Shown: positions 14,661 through 23,809 of the stretch, piece by piece
Numbering within the stretch: the first letter of the stretch is position 1
Layout of the letters: each line of letters starts with the position of its first letter
Assembly (NCBI GenBank): GCA_022014155.1
Contig: JAKLLS010000017.1
Location: forward strand, 1 to 40,343
Reading direction: 5' to 3'
Length of the DNA stretch: 40,343 nt
Source of the DNA: Marinobacter sp.
GTDB taxonomy: Bacteria > Pseudomonadota > Gammaproteobacteria > Pseudomonadales > Oleiphilaceae
Notes under the pieces: generated by a model
Databases searched by the model: none
Told to the model about the DNA's origin: nothing
What the model saw: the letters and a program-made list of their open reading frames with translations, nothing else
Position numbers and translations under genes: made by a program

Positions 14661-15800
14661 TCATTCTTGACTCATTGAGCATACCGCGTCACTGCCAATG
14701 GTGACATACATGGTATTGCGGTAACTGCGTTTCAAATCCGTAAGGCGCCATTCATGGGGAGGTGTCGCATCCGGTTTCTGTTCGAGCAGCGACATCAGAG
14801 TGTCGGCCGCATACAGAGCTTCCTGTTCCGGGTCGTCAATCACGCTGGTGTAAAGATGGGCGGAGGGAACGTATTCGGGGTACGCCAGGCGATCCGGTGC
14901 CAAAGCCAGGCAGCCAGACGCCATGGCCTCCAGCATCGACAGCCCCTGGAAATCGTGCAATGCGGTGGACACCACCACGTCGGCATCCTGCAACAGCCTG
15001 TCGTATGCTTCACGACTTTCCACAAAGCCCCAGTGCACAAGGCGACTGCGGTGACGGTGCTTTATCTCATCAAACACCCGGGGCTGATTCCTGAATTGCT
15101 CCCCCACCACACTGACGCGGAAATCCTGCCCCATATCCACCAGCCGGTCGAGCAGCCGTAACAGTCGGTCTGGGCATTTGTCGTACTCCCAGCGGTGATT
15201 CCACAACAAATGCGGGCAGCCGACGTTATGGGGAATGGCCCGTTCACGGAATAGATAGTCCTCTATCGGCACAGGAACGACGCTGGACTTGTCCCGGATC
15301 TGACGAACCACGCCATCGGGTACGCCGTCAGGTAACTTGTTGAAGAACTCATCGGCTCCAACGAGAAAGCTGTCCCGGTTCCACTGGCTGTTGAATACCA
15401 CGTGGTCGGCGGCAATCGCGCTGTACAGGTTAACCATTTGGGGCTCGACACTGGCGTGCTGCTTGCCGGAATCCGGATAGGCAAACTGGTTTTCATGCAT
15501 GTAGAGCAAAGCCGGGGTGCCGGCAAGATGGGGGTGAAACCCTCGTATGGACGCCAGATCCACCATGGAAGTCACCAACAGTAGGTCCCAGTGTTCCCGA
15601 AGCGCGGGCTCCTGGAGCCAGGTCAGTGCGTTCCCGCGAATCCGCCAGCGGAAGAACCGGGGCGGCAAGGCAAGCACGTGCCAGTCGAATGCCGGCTGGC
15701 TGGCAACGAGTTGCTCCCGCCAGCGCTTGTGGCTGCCGGCATCGTAGGCTGACAACAAGAGTACTCGTGGTTTTGACGATGATCGCGGTTGCTTGAGCAT
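14661..15800 (-). CDS. DUF3524 / tRNA-queuosine mannosyltransferase-like glycosyltransferase
   Basis: A 379-residue GT-B glycosyltransferase. The N-terminal half carries the DUF3524 signature LLSAYDAGSHKRW, LLYMHENQFAYP and NSQWNRDSF. The C-terminal half begins with LLWNHRWEYDKCPDRLL, close to the same segment of animal QTMAN (GTDC1), and ends with a nucleotide-sugar domain (GLSMLEAMASGCLALAPDRLAYPEYV). By family name it would mannosylate queuosine in tRNA. Its place in a glucosylglycerate operon, 14 bp after the phosphorylase gene, instead suggests a sugar transfer linked to that osmolyte. The family call is firm; the acceptor is open. Confidence 0.82.
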   Translation of the reverse strand: MLKQPRSSSKPRVLLLSAYDAGSHKRWREQLVASQPAFDWHVLALPPRFFRWRIRGNALTWLQEPALREHWDLLLVTSMVDLASIRGFHPHLAGTPALLYMHENQFAYPDSGKQHASVEPQMVNLYSAIAADHVVFNSQWNRDSFLVGADEFFNKLPDGVPDGVVRQIRDKSSVVPVPIEDYLFRERAIPHNVGCPHLLWNHRWEYDKCPDRLLRLLDRLVDMGQDFRVSVVGEQFRNQPRVFDEIKHRHRSRLVHWGFVESREAYDRLLQDADVVVSTALHDFQGLSMLEAMASGCLALAPDRLAYPEYVPSAHLYTSVIDDPEQEALYAADTLMSLLEQKPDATPPHEWRLTDLKRSYRNTMYVTIGSDAVCSMSQE

Positions 15801-15814
15801 GACCGCATTCTGCC

Positions 15815-17545
15815 CTACTCCCGATTCGACAACCAGACACTCTGGTAGGGTTTCAGTGTAATGGAGCCGCTCAGGTCATCCACCCGCAGCCCGGAAATCA
15901 GATCCACCCATTGGTCGGTACCAATCAGGTTAATGTCACTGAGGGCAATTTTCTGGACCTCGTCACTGATATTATGAATGCAGAAAATGGACTGGTCCCG
16001 CCGCATGCTCTGGCGCCAGAAGCCGAACAATTGCAGGCCGAGGTGGAGCGTGAACTGGGTGGCGTTCGGATGGAACGCCGGCTGACGGCGGCGAATGGCA
16101 ATCAGGCGCTTCAGCTCCCTGAATACCTTGCTGTGATGGCTCAACGGGTTGGCCAGCTCACTTTCGATCGACTCCAGTTTCCACTGCCCCCGATTGATGG
16201 AACGCAGGCGGCCGGTGTGCTCTGCCCGCTCGTAATCGTTTTCTGTGGCCAGCAAACTGTGAATGTAGAAGGCCGGGATGCCCTCCAGCGCCAGCATCAC
16301 CGTGTGGGCGCAGATGAAGCGCTGCAATTGCCAATGATCAGCCCCGCCTTTGACGGTCCCCTTTAGCGCATCGTACAGCGCAATGTTGATTTCATAAGGC
16401 TGATCACGGCCGTCTTCCGTACGACGGTACGAGACCTTGCCGCCGAAGGACTCCATGGCATTGATCAGCCCCTGCTTCTCGTCCTCAGTCAGCAGGCCGT
16501 CGGTGGGACGCAAGCCTACACCGTCATGGGAAGCAATGAAGTTCAGGTAGGTGGTGCCGAGTTGGGCCGGGGGCATGCTCATCAACCAGGTTTTCAGATG
16601 CCGGCAATTCCCGGTCACCAGGGTGTGGATCAGCAGCGGCGGCAGGGAAAAGTTGTAAATTGCGTGCGCTTCGTTGGCGTTTCCGAAGTACGTCAGGTTC
16701 TCCCGGTTGGGCACGTTGGTTTCAGTGATCACGACCGCCCGCGGGCTATGGTGTTCGATCAGCAGCCTCAGGATCTTGATCAGTTCGTGGGTCTGCTGCA
16801 GGTGAATGGATGAGGTTCCCGGCTCTTTCCACAGGAATGCCACGGCATCAAGCCGGAACATCACCACGCCACGCTCCAGATATTTGCGGATGATCGACAC
16901 GAACTCCATCAACACGTCCGGATTGGCAAAGTTCAGGTCCACCTGATCTTCACTGAACGTGCACCAGACGTAGCGCTCACCATCCTCTGTCATTACCGGG
17001 TTCAGCAGTGGTGACGTCCGTGGACGCACCACGGCACTCAGGTCATCCGTCAGGCTGGCCTCGAAGAAGTAATCCTTGCCCGGGTCAATTCGCTTGCGAA
17101 AATTCTCGAACCAGCGGCTACGAGCCGACATATGGTTGATCACCAGATCCGCCATCAGCTTGACGTCCCCGGCAATGTGCTCAATGTCCTCCCAGGTGCC
17201 ATGGGATTCGTTGACCGCCAGATAGTCCATGACTGAAAAGCCGTCATCGGAGCTGTAAGGGAAAAATGGCAGGATATGAACGGCCGAGATGGCATCCGCC
17301 AGGTAATCGTTCAGGAACTCACGGAGTGTCACCAGCGGCTTTTCATCCGCCCGCCGGATCGTGTCCGCATAGGTAATCAGGACGATGTCTGATTCATCCC
17401 AGTTATTCTGGTGCGCCGGCGGTGGCTCCTGATTCGGAGCGAGCCCCATGGCCTTGAGCAGTTTTTCCGCCAGAAACCCACTGTCGAGATCGGGATAGAT
17501 GACGTCCAGCATCCCCGCCAGCTTGGATTTCAGTGGTTCTTTCAT
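15815..17545 (-). CDS. GH13_18 glucosylglycerate phosphorylase (sucrose-phosphorylase family)
   Basis: A 576-residue alpha-amylase-fold enzyme. Catalytic residues are visible: nucleophile Asp233 (FRLDAVAFLWK), acid/base Glu275 (VITETNVP) and Asp341 (IASHDGVG). The N-terminal VHILPFFPYSSDDGFSVMDY segment is typical of sucrose-phosphorylase relatives. Neighbouring synthesis and glycerate kinase genes point to glucosylglycerate, as for the YcjM/GGaP group, rather than sucrose: glucosylglycerate plus phosphate gives glucose 1-phosphate and D-glycerate. It overlaps the synthase gene by 4 bp. Specificity is inferred from context. Confidence 0.88.
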   Translation of the reverse strand: MKEPLKSKLAGMLDVIYPDLDSGFLAEKLLKAMGLAPNQEPPPAHQNNWDESDIVLITYADTIRRADEKPLVTLREFLNDYLADAISAVHILPFFPYSSDDGFSVMDYLAVNESHGTWEDIEHIAGDVKLMADLVINHMSARSRWFENFRKRIDPGKDYFFEASLTDDLSAVVRPRTSPLLNPVMTEDGERYVWCTFSEDQVDLNFANPDVLMEFVSIIRKYLERGVVMFRLDAVAFLWKEPGTSSIHLQQTHELIKILRLLIEHHSPRAVVITETNVPNRENLTYFGNANEAHAIYNFSLPPLLIHTLVTGNCRHLKTWLMSMPPAQLGTTYLNFIASHDGVGLRPTDGLLTEDEKQGLINAMESFGGKVSYRRTEDGRDQPYEINIALYDALKGTVKGGADHWQLQRFICAHTVMLALEGIPAFYIHSLLATENDYERAEHTGRLRSINRGQWKLESIESELANPLSHHSKVFRELKRLIAIRRRQPAFHPNATQFTLHLGLQLFGFWRQSMRRDQSIFCIHNISDEVQKIALSDINLIGTDQWVDLISGLRVDDLSGSITLKPYQSVWLSNRE

Positions 17546-18765
17546 GGGCGGAACTCCTCATTATCCATGTCCACCGCTTCCATCAGTTGTTCTTTGATAT
17601 CCGGAATTGCACTGGTTACTCGGTTCCAGCTCGGAATAAACGGAGTATCCATAGGATTATCGAGGAAATAGGCCCCGGCGCGCATCACATTCTGCGCAAA
17701 CAGCTCTACCGCTTTTTCTTCCTTGTGGCGATCAAAGGTCAGGCCATTGATGATGGCGTCGTTCTGGTAAGTCTCGACAAAATCCAGCGCGATCCGGAAG
17801 TAAGTCGCCTTGATGGTGCGGAACTTCTCGTTGGAGAAAATTTCGCCGTTGGTGGCCAACTTTCGGAATAATGCCTTGGAAATGTCCGTACTCATCTTGG
17901 ACAGCCCGCCGCTGGCATCTTCCGGCGACAGTTCCTGGTGCTTGTGGTCGTAGGTGTCGGCAATGTCCACCTGGCACAATCGGTTAGTGGCGTAGTTGCG
18001 CTTCATTTCGGACAACACTCCCACTTCCAGACCCCAGTCACTGGGAATCCGCAGGTCGTTGATGACATCTGTCCGGAACGAGAACTCCCCTGCCAATGGG
18101 TAACGGTAGCTGTCCAGGTAATCCAGGAAATCGTTGGGGCCACAGACTTTCTTAAGCGCCCGGATCAGCGGCGTGACCAGTAGTCGACTGACGCGACCGT
18201 TCATTTTGCTGTCCGCGACCCGGGCGTAATAGCCCTTGCAGAACATGTAATTGAAGGCAGGGTTGGCGACCGGGTAGATCAGGCGAGCCACCAGCTCCCG
18301 TGAGTAAGTCAGAATATCGCAATCGTGCAGGGCAACGGACTTGCTGAGACCGGAAGCCAATACATAGCCAAAGCAGAACCAGACGTTACGCCCTTTGCCC
18401 ATTTCCGTGGGCGCCAGGTTCTGTTCCCGGAGTTTGAGATCAATGGCGCGCAGCCGGGGGCCATCGTTCCAGAGCACCTTGAAGTTCTGAGGCAGTTCCG
18501 AAAAATACTCCAGGGCATAGCGATACTGCTCTTCCGTTGCTCGATCCAGCCCGATGACAATCTGTTCCAGGTACGGCACCTTGGCCAGTTCACTGACAAT
18601 GTGCTTGAGTGCCGGCCCTTCCAACTCTGAGAAAAGCGAGGGCAACACCAGTGACATGGGGCGCGCCTTGCGAAAGTCCATCAGTTCCTGTTCGAGGTTT
18701 TCCACCGGACGCCGGGTCAGGTTATGAAGGGTGGTGACGATGCCGTTCTGGTAAAAATCGCCCAT
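17542..18765 (-). CDS. gpgS: Glucosyl-3-phosphoglycerate synthase (GT81)
   Basis: A 407-residue GT-A glycosyltransferase that joins glucose from an NDP-glucose to 3-phosphoglycerate, the committed step to glucosylglycerate. Typical elements are the start GIVTTLHNL, MSLVLPSLFSE, IVIGLDRA, the donor/metal motif HDCDILTY (DxD form) and DWGLEVGVLSEM. The long helical C-terminal region and the length fit the bacterial GpgS group. It overlaps the downstream phosphorylase gene by 4 bp and starts 18 bp after the phosphatase gene. A mannosyl-3-phosphoglycerate synthase (GT55) is less likely from the motifs. Confidence 0.88.
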   Translation of the reverse strand: MGDFYQNGIVTTLHNLTRRPVENLEQELMDFRKARPMSLVLPSLFSELEGPALKHIVSELAKVPYLEQIVIGLDRATEEQYRYALEYFSELPQNFKVLWNDGPRLRAIDLKLREQNLAPTEMGKGRNVWFCFGYVLASGLSKSVALHDCDILTYSRELVARLIYPVANPAFNYMFCKGYYARVADSKMNGRVSRLLVTPLIRALKKVCGPNDFLDYLDSYRYPLAGEFSFRTDVINDLRIPSDWGLEVGVLSEMKRNYATNRLCQVDIADTYDHKHQELSPEDASGGLSKMSTDISKALFRKLATNGEIFSNEKFRTIKATYFRIALDFVETYQNDAIINGLTFDRHKEEKAVELFAQNVMRAGAYFLDNPMDTPFIPSWNRVTSAIPDIKEQLMEAVDMDNEEFRP

Positions 18766-18783
18766 GGCTGCATTCCTCTTGTT

Positions 18784-19587
18784 TCAGTAACCGTACTCAA
18801 AGAGGATATTGAGTACGCATTCGTTCCAGCCTTCAGGGCCGGGTTTGAGGGAGCGCATGGCATGCCGGTCGGAGGTAAGCTGCACCAGGTCTGACTGTAT
18901 ACCACGGATGATGACCGGAATATTCACCGACTCCAGCATCCTCTGATCATTGGGGCTGTCCCCCAACGCGACAGTCACCAGGGACTCCCGACCATAGTGC
19001 TCCCGATATTTACTCAGCAAGAAACGGACCCCATCGGCTTTGTCGAAGTCTCCCATCACATGGAAGAAGCGCCCTCCCTGCATAAGGCGCAGTTTTTCGG
19101 CGGCCAGTTTTTCGGTAAACGTCGCTAATTCCTCATCCGAACCTTCCCACAGCAAAGGCTCCGTTCCCTGCCTGTCTTTTGCCAGCTCGGCTGAGGTTGC
19201 TGACAGGCCGGTCAAGCGCCCCAGTTCCTCCACCGACATGTCGGCAAAGCCCCGAAATCTGTAGCCCTCGGAGCGTAACCCGCTCAACACGGATAGCACC
19301 TGCTCACGGGACGCCCCAAAATTCACCACCTGCTCGGCCCTCGGCCCAAAACAGTTCGCCGGGATGATGACCGCTGCACCATTTTCGACAATAAACGGGT
19401 GGTGGTTGTTCAACGCGGCCCTGATATCGCGAATTTCCGACGCCGTTTTACTGGAGTTGAGAACGACCGGGATATTCGCCCGCTGTAGCCGCTCCAGAGC
19501 AGGTTTCGCCGCCTGCCAGCGGTAGGTATCGTGATTCAGGAGCGTGCCGTCCAGGTCTGTGAACACCAATAGGCGGGGCCTGGTCAT
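18784..19587 (-). CDS. HAD-IIB glucosyl/mannosyl-3-phosphoglycerate phosphatase
   Basis: A 267-residue haloacid dehalogenase phosphatase of the mannosyl-3-phosphoglycerate phosphatase (MpgP/YedP) group. Motif I is FTDLDGTLL with Asp11 and Asp13; motif II is VVLNSSKT; motif IV is ALGDSPNDQRML. It should remove phosphate from glucosyl-3-phosphoglycerate made by the next gene, giving glucosylglycerate. It overlaps the upstream kinase gene by 4 bp (ATGA), consistent with coupled translation. Confidence 0.88.
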   Translation of the reverse strand: MTRPRLLVFTDLDGTLLNHDTYRWQAAKPALERLQRANIPVVLNSSKTASEIRDIRAALNNHHPFIVENGAAVIIPANCFGPRAEQVVNFGASREQVLSVLSGLRSEGYRFRGFADMSVEELGRLTGLSATSAELAKDRQGTEPLLWEGSDEELATFTEKLAAEKLRLMQGGRFFHVMGDFDKADGVRFLLSKYREHYGRESLVTVALGDSPNDQRMLESVNIPVIIRGIQSDLVQLTSDRHAMRSLKPGPEGWNECVLNILFEYGY

Positions 19588-20579
19588 GACATGCCTCCCT
19601 CAGCTTTCCGGAAGCTGGGCAGGCCCAAACTGTGGTCTTCCGCCACCTCAATCACCACGTCCGCCCGCGACGGCAATTCCGCCAGGCACCGACGAGTAAT
19701 GCGCTCATAATGCATAATGAATCGGGCGACCTGTTCATCGGTCATGATTCTGAGGGACGCGGGGCTTTTGCCCCTTATTAGTGCGCCACCCTGCCGTTGG
19801 GCAAGCTTGTGCTCCTGCAGAGTGCGCCACTCCAGAACACAGTCCATGGAAGGCGCCTGGAGCATGATCAGGGAATCCAGCTGACCAAAGAACATGCTGT
19901 AGGTGCCTCGCAGACAATCATCAACGTATTGGCGCCAGATGCCTTGCGGATCCTCCTCGCGCTCCAGCGTATTAACCGGAGTAGCCAGTTCAGCGGCATC
20001 TTTCGACGGGGTCGCGGCGACGCACCATCCTTCCACCAGCACCACATCCGGGCGCCCTTCGAACTCGGGCCACAGTGCTCTGGGGGATCGGTCATCCATG
20101 GATTTATCAAAGGTCGGCACGGGCGTGTGGTCACCCGGGCCTGCCTCCATCAACTGGTCAATCACCTTCTGGCCAAGCGCAATGTCATGGGTACCGGGGA
20201 CACCCCGGGTCACCAGCAACGGGTGAACCGTTTCAGCCAGGTGCTCACGCTCTGCTCTGGTAAGGTAGATATCATCCAGGGAGAAGCTGGCCGTTCGGCA
20301 GTCAAACACATCGTGGAGGATCTCTTTCAGGAACAGGGTAAGGGTTGATTTCCCTGTGCCCTGGGCACCATGAATGCCAATGAGGACCGGCCGTTTGCTC
20401 GCCCTGGCCAGAGCCTGTATGTGCTCGGCCAACGGTACGATGGTCTGTTCCACCGTCCTCACGTAGGATGGAGGAAGGGATTCCTGATCCATCAGGGGCT
20501 GCAGTTTCGTCAGGTGTTGTTGATCAGCCACGGTCCGGGGTCCTAAGAACATTGTGTTTACATCTACATGATTTAGCAT
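19584..20579 (-). CDS. D-glycerate 3-kinase, GLYK type
   Basis: A P-loop kinase of the plant-type glycerate kinase/phosphoribulokinase-like family. The Walker A motif is GIHGAQGTGKST at about residues 69-80, followed by SFSLDDIYLTRAER and DVVLVEGWCV, all typical of GLYK. It should convert D-glycerate released by the phosphorylase to 3-phosphoglycerate, which the synthase can reuse. The open frame extends to a TTG at 20621, which would overlap the divergent SelO gene by 11 bp. I prefer an ATG at 20579 (or 20552); none has a strong ribosome binding site. It is the first gene of the operon. Confidence 0.85.
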   Translation of the reverse strand: MLNHVDVNTMFLGPRTVADQQHLTKLQPLMDQESLPPSYVRTVEQTIVPLAEHIQALARASKRPVLIGIHGAQGTGKSTLTLFLKEILHDVFDCRTASFSLDDIYLTRAEREHLAETVHPLLVTRGVPGTHDIALGQKVIDQLMEAGPGDHTPVPTFDKSMDDRSPRALWPEFEGRPDVVLVEGWCVAATPSKDAAELATPVNTLEREEDPQGIWRQYVDDCLRGTYSMFFGQLDSLIMLQAPSMDCVLEWRTLQEHKLAQRQGGALIRGKSPASLRIMTDEQVARFIMHYERITRRCLAELPSRADVVIEVAEDHSLGLPSFRKAEGGMS

Positions 20580-20610
20580 GTTTTGTACCAAATAAGAGTA
20601 TAGGCGTCCT

Positions 20611-22065
20611 ATGAGCGACAACCGTTTTCGGGTGGAACATCGATATCTGGAGCTGCCAGACAGCTTCTACACCCGGGTTCAACCCACACCGCTTAAAGAC
20701 GCCCGCATGGTGTGCTTCAATCACGTGCTGGCAAAACAGATGGGGTTTCACACCGACCAGCCGGAAGATTGGACCGGCGTGGGCGCCGGCACCGAATTAC
20801 TCGAAGGCATGGATCCGGTGGCCATGAAGTACACCGGCCACCAGTTCGGTATGTACAACCCGGACCTGGGGGATGGCCGGGGCCTGCTCCTGTGGGAAAC
20901 CATTGGGCCAGATGGACGACGCTGGGACTGGCACCTGAAAGGCGCCGGCACGACCCCTTACTCCCGCTTTGGGGATGGCCGCGCGGTGTTACGTTCCACC
21001 ATCCGCGAATACCTCTGCAGTGAAGCCATGCACGGCCTGGGCATTCCCACGACTCGCGCCCTGTTCATGGTCAGCGCCCGGGACCCCGTACCTCGCGAAT
21101 CCATCGAGACCGCTGCCGCTCTGGTCCGCGTTGCTGAAACTCACATCCGTTTCGGCCATTTCGAGTTTGCCGCTCACCACGAAGGCAAAGACACGCTGAA
21201 AACTCTGATGAATCACGTCATTGCCCTGCACTTTCCGCATTTGATCGGGTTGGCAGACAGCGAGCGCTACGCAAGATGGTTTGAGGAAGTCGTTGAGCAC
21301 ACCGCGCGACTGATCGCCGACTGGCAAGCCGTCGGCTTCTGCCACGGCGTCATGAACAGCGACAATATGTCCATCATCGGCGATACCTTCGACTACGGTC
21401 CCTACGCATTCCTGGACGACTTCGACGCCGGTTACATCTGCAACCACACCGACCAGGGCGGCCGTTATGCCTACAATCGCCAACCGGAAATCGGCTTTGT
21501 AAACTGCCAGTACCTGGCCAATGCGTTACTGCCGGTCATGGATGAAGACAGCGTCCGCCGCGGCCTGAAGCGATATGAAATCGCCTACAACGAACGTTTC
21601 CTACAGAACATGCGGGACAAGCTCGGGCTGGTGCAGGAGGATCAGTCGGACCTGCCGCTGATTATGGATACGTTCAACATGCTCCACGAACATCACGTGG
21701 ACTACACCCGATTCTTCCGTGGGCTGTCTAACCTGACCACCCACGGCACCGCGCCAATCCGCGACCTGTTTGTGGATCGAAGCGTGGCGGATCAATGGAT
21801 TGAACGCTACCGGCAGCGCCTGGAACTGGAAAGCCGCGCCCATGACGCCCGTGAATTCGCCATGCGTAAGGTAAACCCCAAATACATCCTGCGGAACTAC
21901 CTGGCCCAGCAGGTGATTCAGGAAGCGCAAAACGGCGATTACGAGCCGATGAAGGCGTTGCTGAAGGTGTTGGAAAAGCCGTTCGATGAACAGCCGGAAT
22001 TCGAGGGGTATGCGGCGCTTCCCCCGGACTGGGGGAAGCACCTGAACATCAGTTGCTCATCCTGA
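20611..22065 (+). CDS. selO: Protein adenylyltransferase SelO (YdiU)
   Basis: A 484-residue pseudokinase-fold enzyme that transfers AMP to Ser/Thr/Tyr of proteins and is linked to oxidative stress. Seen: YTGHQFGMYNPDLGDGRG, LKGAGTTPYSRFGDGRAVLR, the active-site HGVMNSDNMS (Asp251, Asn252) and the metal-binding DYGP (Asp261). The protein ends in ISCSS, so the selenocysteine of animal SelO is a cysteine here, three residues from the end, as in most bacteria. AGG lies 6 nt before the ATG. It diverges from the glucosylglycerate operon across a very short shared control region. Confidence 0.95.
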   Translation: MSDNRFRVEHRYLELPDSFYTRVQPTPLKDARMVCFNHVLAKQMGFHTDQPEDWTGVGAGTELLEGMDPVAMKYTGHQFGMYNPDLGDGRGLLLWETIGPDGRRWDWHLKGAGTTPYSRFGDGRAVLRSTIREYLCSEAMHGLGIPTTRALFMVSARDPVPRESIETAAALVRVAETHIRFGHFEFAAHHEGKDTLKTLMNHVIALHFPHLIGLADSERYARWFEEVVEHTARLIADWQAVGFCHGVMNSDNMSIIGDTFDYGPYAFLDDFDAGYICNHTDQGGRYAYNRQPEIGFVNCQYLANALLPVMDEDSVRRGLKRYEIAYNERFLQNMRDKLGLVQEDQSDLPLIMDTFNMLHEHHVDYTRFFRGLSNLTTHGTAPIRDLFVDRSVADQWIERYRQRLELESRAHDAREFAMRKVNPKYILRNYLAQQVIQEAQNGDYEPMKALLKVLEKPFDEQPEFEGYAALPPDWGKHLNISCSS

Positions 22066-22081
22066 TCCCGACCGGATCAGG
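22061..22081. terminator. Hairpin between convergent selO and fumarase genes
   Basis: A perfect 8-bp inverted repeat (CCTGATCC / GGATCAGG) with a 5-nt loop overlaps the selO stop codon. It is placed to end transcription from both sides but has no T tract. Confidence 0.4.
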
Positions 22082-22097
22082 AACAAGGAGTCAGCGG

Positions 22098-23612
22098 TCA
22101 GACAGCCTTGGCGGCGATGATCTTTTCGTGCCACTCCACCGGGCCGGTCTGGTGGACGGAAGAACCTTTGGAATCCACTGCCACAGTCACCGGCATATCT
22201 TCCACTTCGAACTCATAGATGGCTTCCATACCCAGTTCCTCGAAGGCCACCACTTCGGCCTTCTTGATGGCTTTGGACACCAGGTAGGCAGAGCCACCCA
22301 CGGCCATCAGGTACACGGCGCCGAATTCGCGGATGGCGTCAATCGCCACCTGACCACGCTCGGCCTTGCCGATCATGCCAGTGAGGCCGGTTTTTTCCAG
22401 CATGGTGCGGGTGAACTTGTCCATGCGGGTGGCGGTGGTGGGACCAGCCGGGCCAACCACTTCTTCGCGAACCGGATCCACCGGGCCCACGTAATAGATG
22501 AAGCGGCCTTTCAGATCCACCGGCAGTTCTTCGCCGCGCTCGATCATGTCCACCATCTTCTTGTGGGCCGCGTCACGGCCGGTCAGCATCTTGCCAGACA
22601 GCAGCACGGTTTCACCCGGCTTCCAGTCTTTAACCTCTTCCGGAGTCACCGTATCCAGGTTCACGCGGCGCACGCTGTCGCCCACTTCCCAGGTGATTTC
22701 CGGCCAGTCGTCCAGGCTCGGTGGCGTTTGCAGTGAAGGGCCGGAACCGTCCAGCACAAAGTGTGCGTGGCGGGTAGCGGCACAGTTCGGAATAATCGCC
22801 ACCGGCTTGTTGGCCGCGTGGGTCGGATAATCCTTCACCTTCACATCCAGAACCGTGGTCAGACCGCCAAGGCCCTGGGCGCCAATGCCCAGCTCATTAA
22901 CCTTGTCGAACAGCTCCAGGCGCAGTTCCTCGGAGCGGTTGGACGCACCACGGGCCTGCAGATCGTGAATATCGATCGGGTCCAGCAGGGATTCCTTGGC
23001 CAGCTCCATCGCCTTCTCTGCGGTACCGCCAATACCAATGCCCAGCATCCCCGGTGGACACCAACCGGCGCCCATCTGAGGCACCATCTTCAGGACCCAG
23101 TCCACCACAGAATCTGAAGGGTTCAGCATGGCGAACTTGGATTTGGCTTCGGAACCACCGCCCTTGGCGGCCACGTGGACGTCCACAGTATTCCCCGGAA
23201 CCATCTTGTAATGGATCACCGCCGGGGTGTTGTCCTTGGTGTTGGCCCGCTTGCCATCCGGATCGGCCAGAACAGAGGCCCGCAGCACGTTATCCGGATG
23301 CGTGTAAGCGCGGCGAACGCCTTCATTGATAATATCGTCCAGCGGCATGTCGGCATCCCACTGCACATCCATACCGATAGTGACGAACACCGTCACAATA
23401 CCCGTATCCTGACAAATCGGACGCTTGCCCTGGGCGCACATGCGGGAGTTGATCAGAATTTGCGCCATGGCATCCTTCGCCGCCTGGGACTCTTCTTTCT
23501 GATAGGCCTCATACACAGCCTGAATAAAATCTTTCGGGTGGTAGTAGGAAATGAACTGCAGCGCGTCCGCTACGCTCTCAATCAGGTCGTCCTGGCGAAT
23601 TACGGTGGTCAT
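22098..23612 (-). CDS. fumA: Fumarate hydratase class I, iron-sulfur type
   Basis: A 504-residue, oxygen-sensitive [4Fe-4S] fumarase converting fumarate to L-malate in the TCA cycle. The N-terminal domain carries MCAQGKRPICQDTGIVTVFV and GWCPPGMLGIGIGGT; the central region has NCAATRHAHFVLDGSG, which together supply the cluster cysteines. The C-terminal domain shows GPTTATRMDKFT and the GSAYLVSKAIKKA segment of the fused beta subunit. Length and order are full for the single-chain FumA/FumB form. The symbol reflects class, not proven orthology. Confidence 0.95.
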   Translation of the reverse strand: MTTVIRQDDLIESVADALQFISYYHPKDFIQAVYEAYQKEESQAAKDAMAQILINSRMCAQGKRPICQDTGIVTVFVTIGMDVQWDADMPLDDIINEGVRRAYTHPDNVLRASVLADPDGKRANTKDNTPAVIHYKMVPGNTVDVHVAAKGGGSEAKSKFAMLNPSDSVVDWVLKMVPQMGAGWCPPGMLGIGIGGTAEKAMELAKESLLDPIDIHDLQARGASNRSEELRLELFDKVNELGIGAQGLGGLTTVLDVKVKDYPTHAANKPVAIIPNCAATRHAHFVLDGSGPSLQTPPSLDDWPEITWEVGDSVRRVNLDTVTPEEVKDWKPGETVLLSGKMLTGRDAAHKKMVDMIERGEELPVDLKGRFIYYVGPVDPVREEVVGPAGPTTATRMDKFTRTMLEKTGLTGMIGKAERGQVAIDAIREFGAVYLMAVGGSAYLVSKAIKKAEVVAFEELGMEAIYEFEVEDMPVTVAVDSKGSSVHQTGPVEWHEKIIAAKAV

Positions 23613-23809
23613 AGGCGTCTCATCAGTTTTGGTTTATCGATGACAGAATTCGGAAGCGGGAGTTTACCAGAAAATGACCAAAGCGCGGCATGCAACCGAT
23701 GAAGAAGCTCAGCATTCCCAGAACCACTCCCGACAAAAACGCGTGAAAAAAACCACAAAAAGAAGTTACCATCCTAACGAATAAATCAAGAACGACAGCA
23801 GGAGACACC

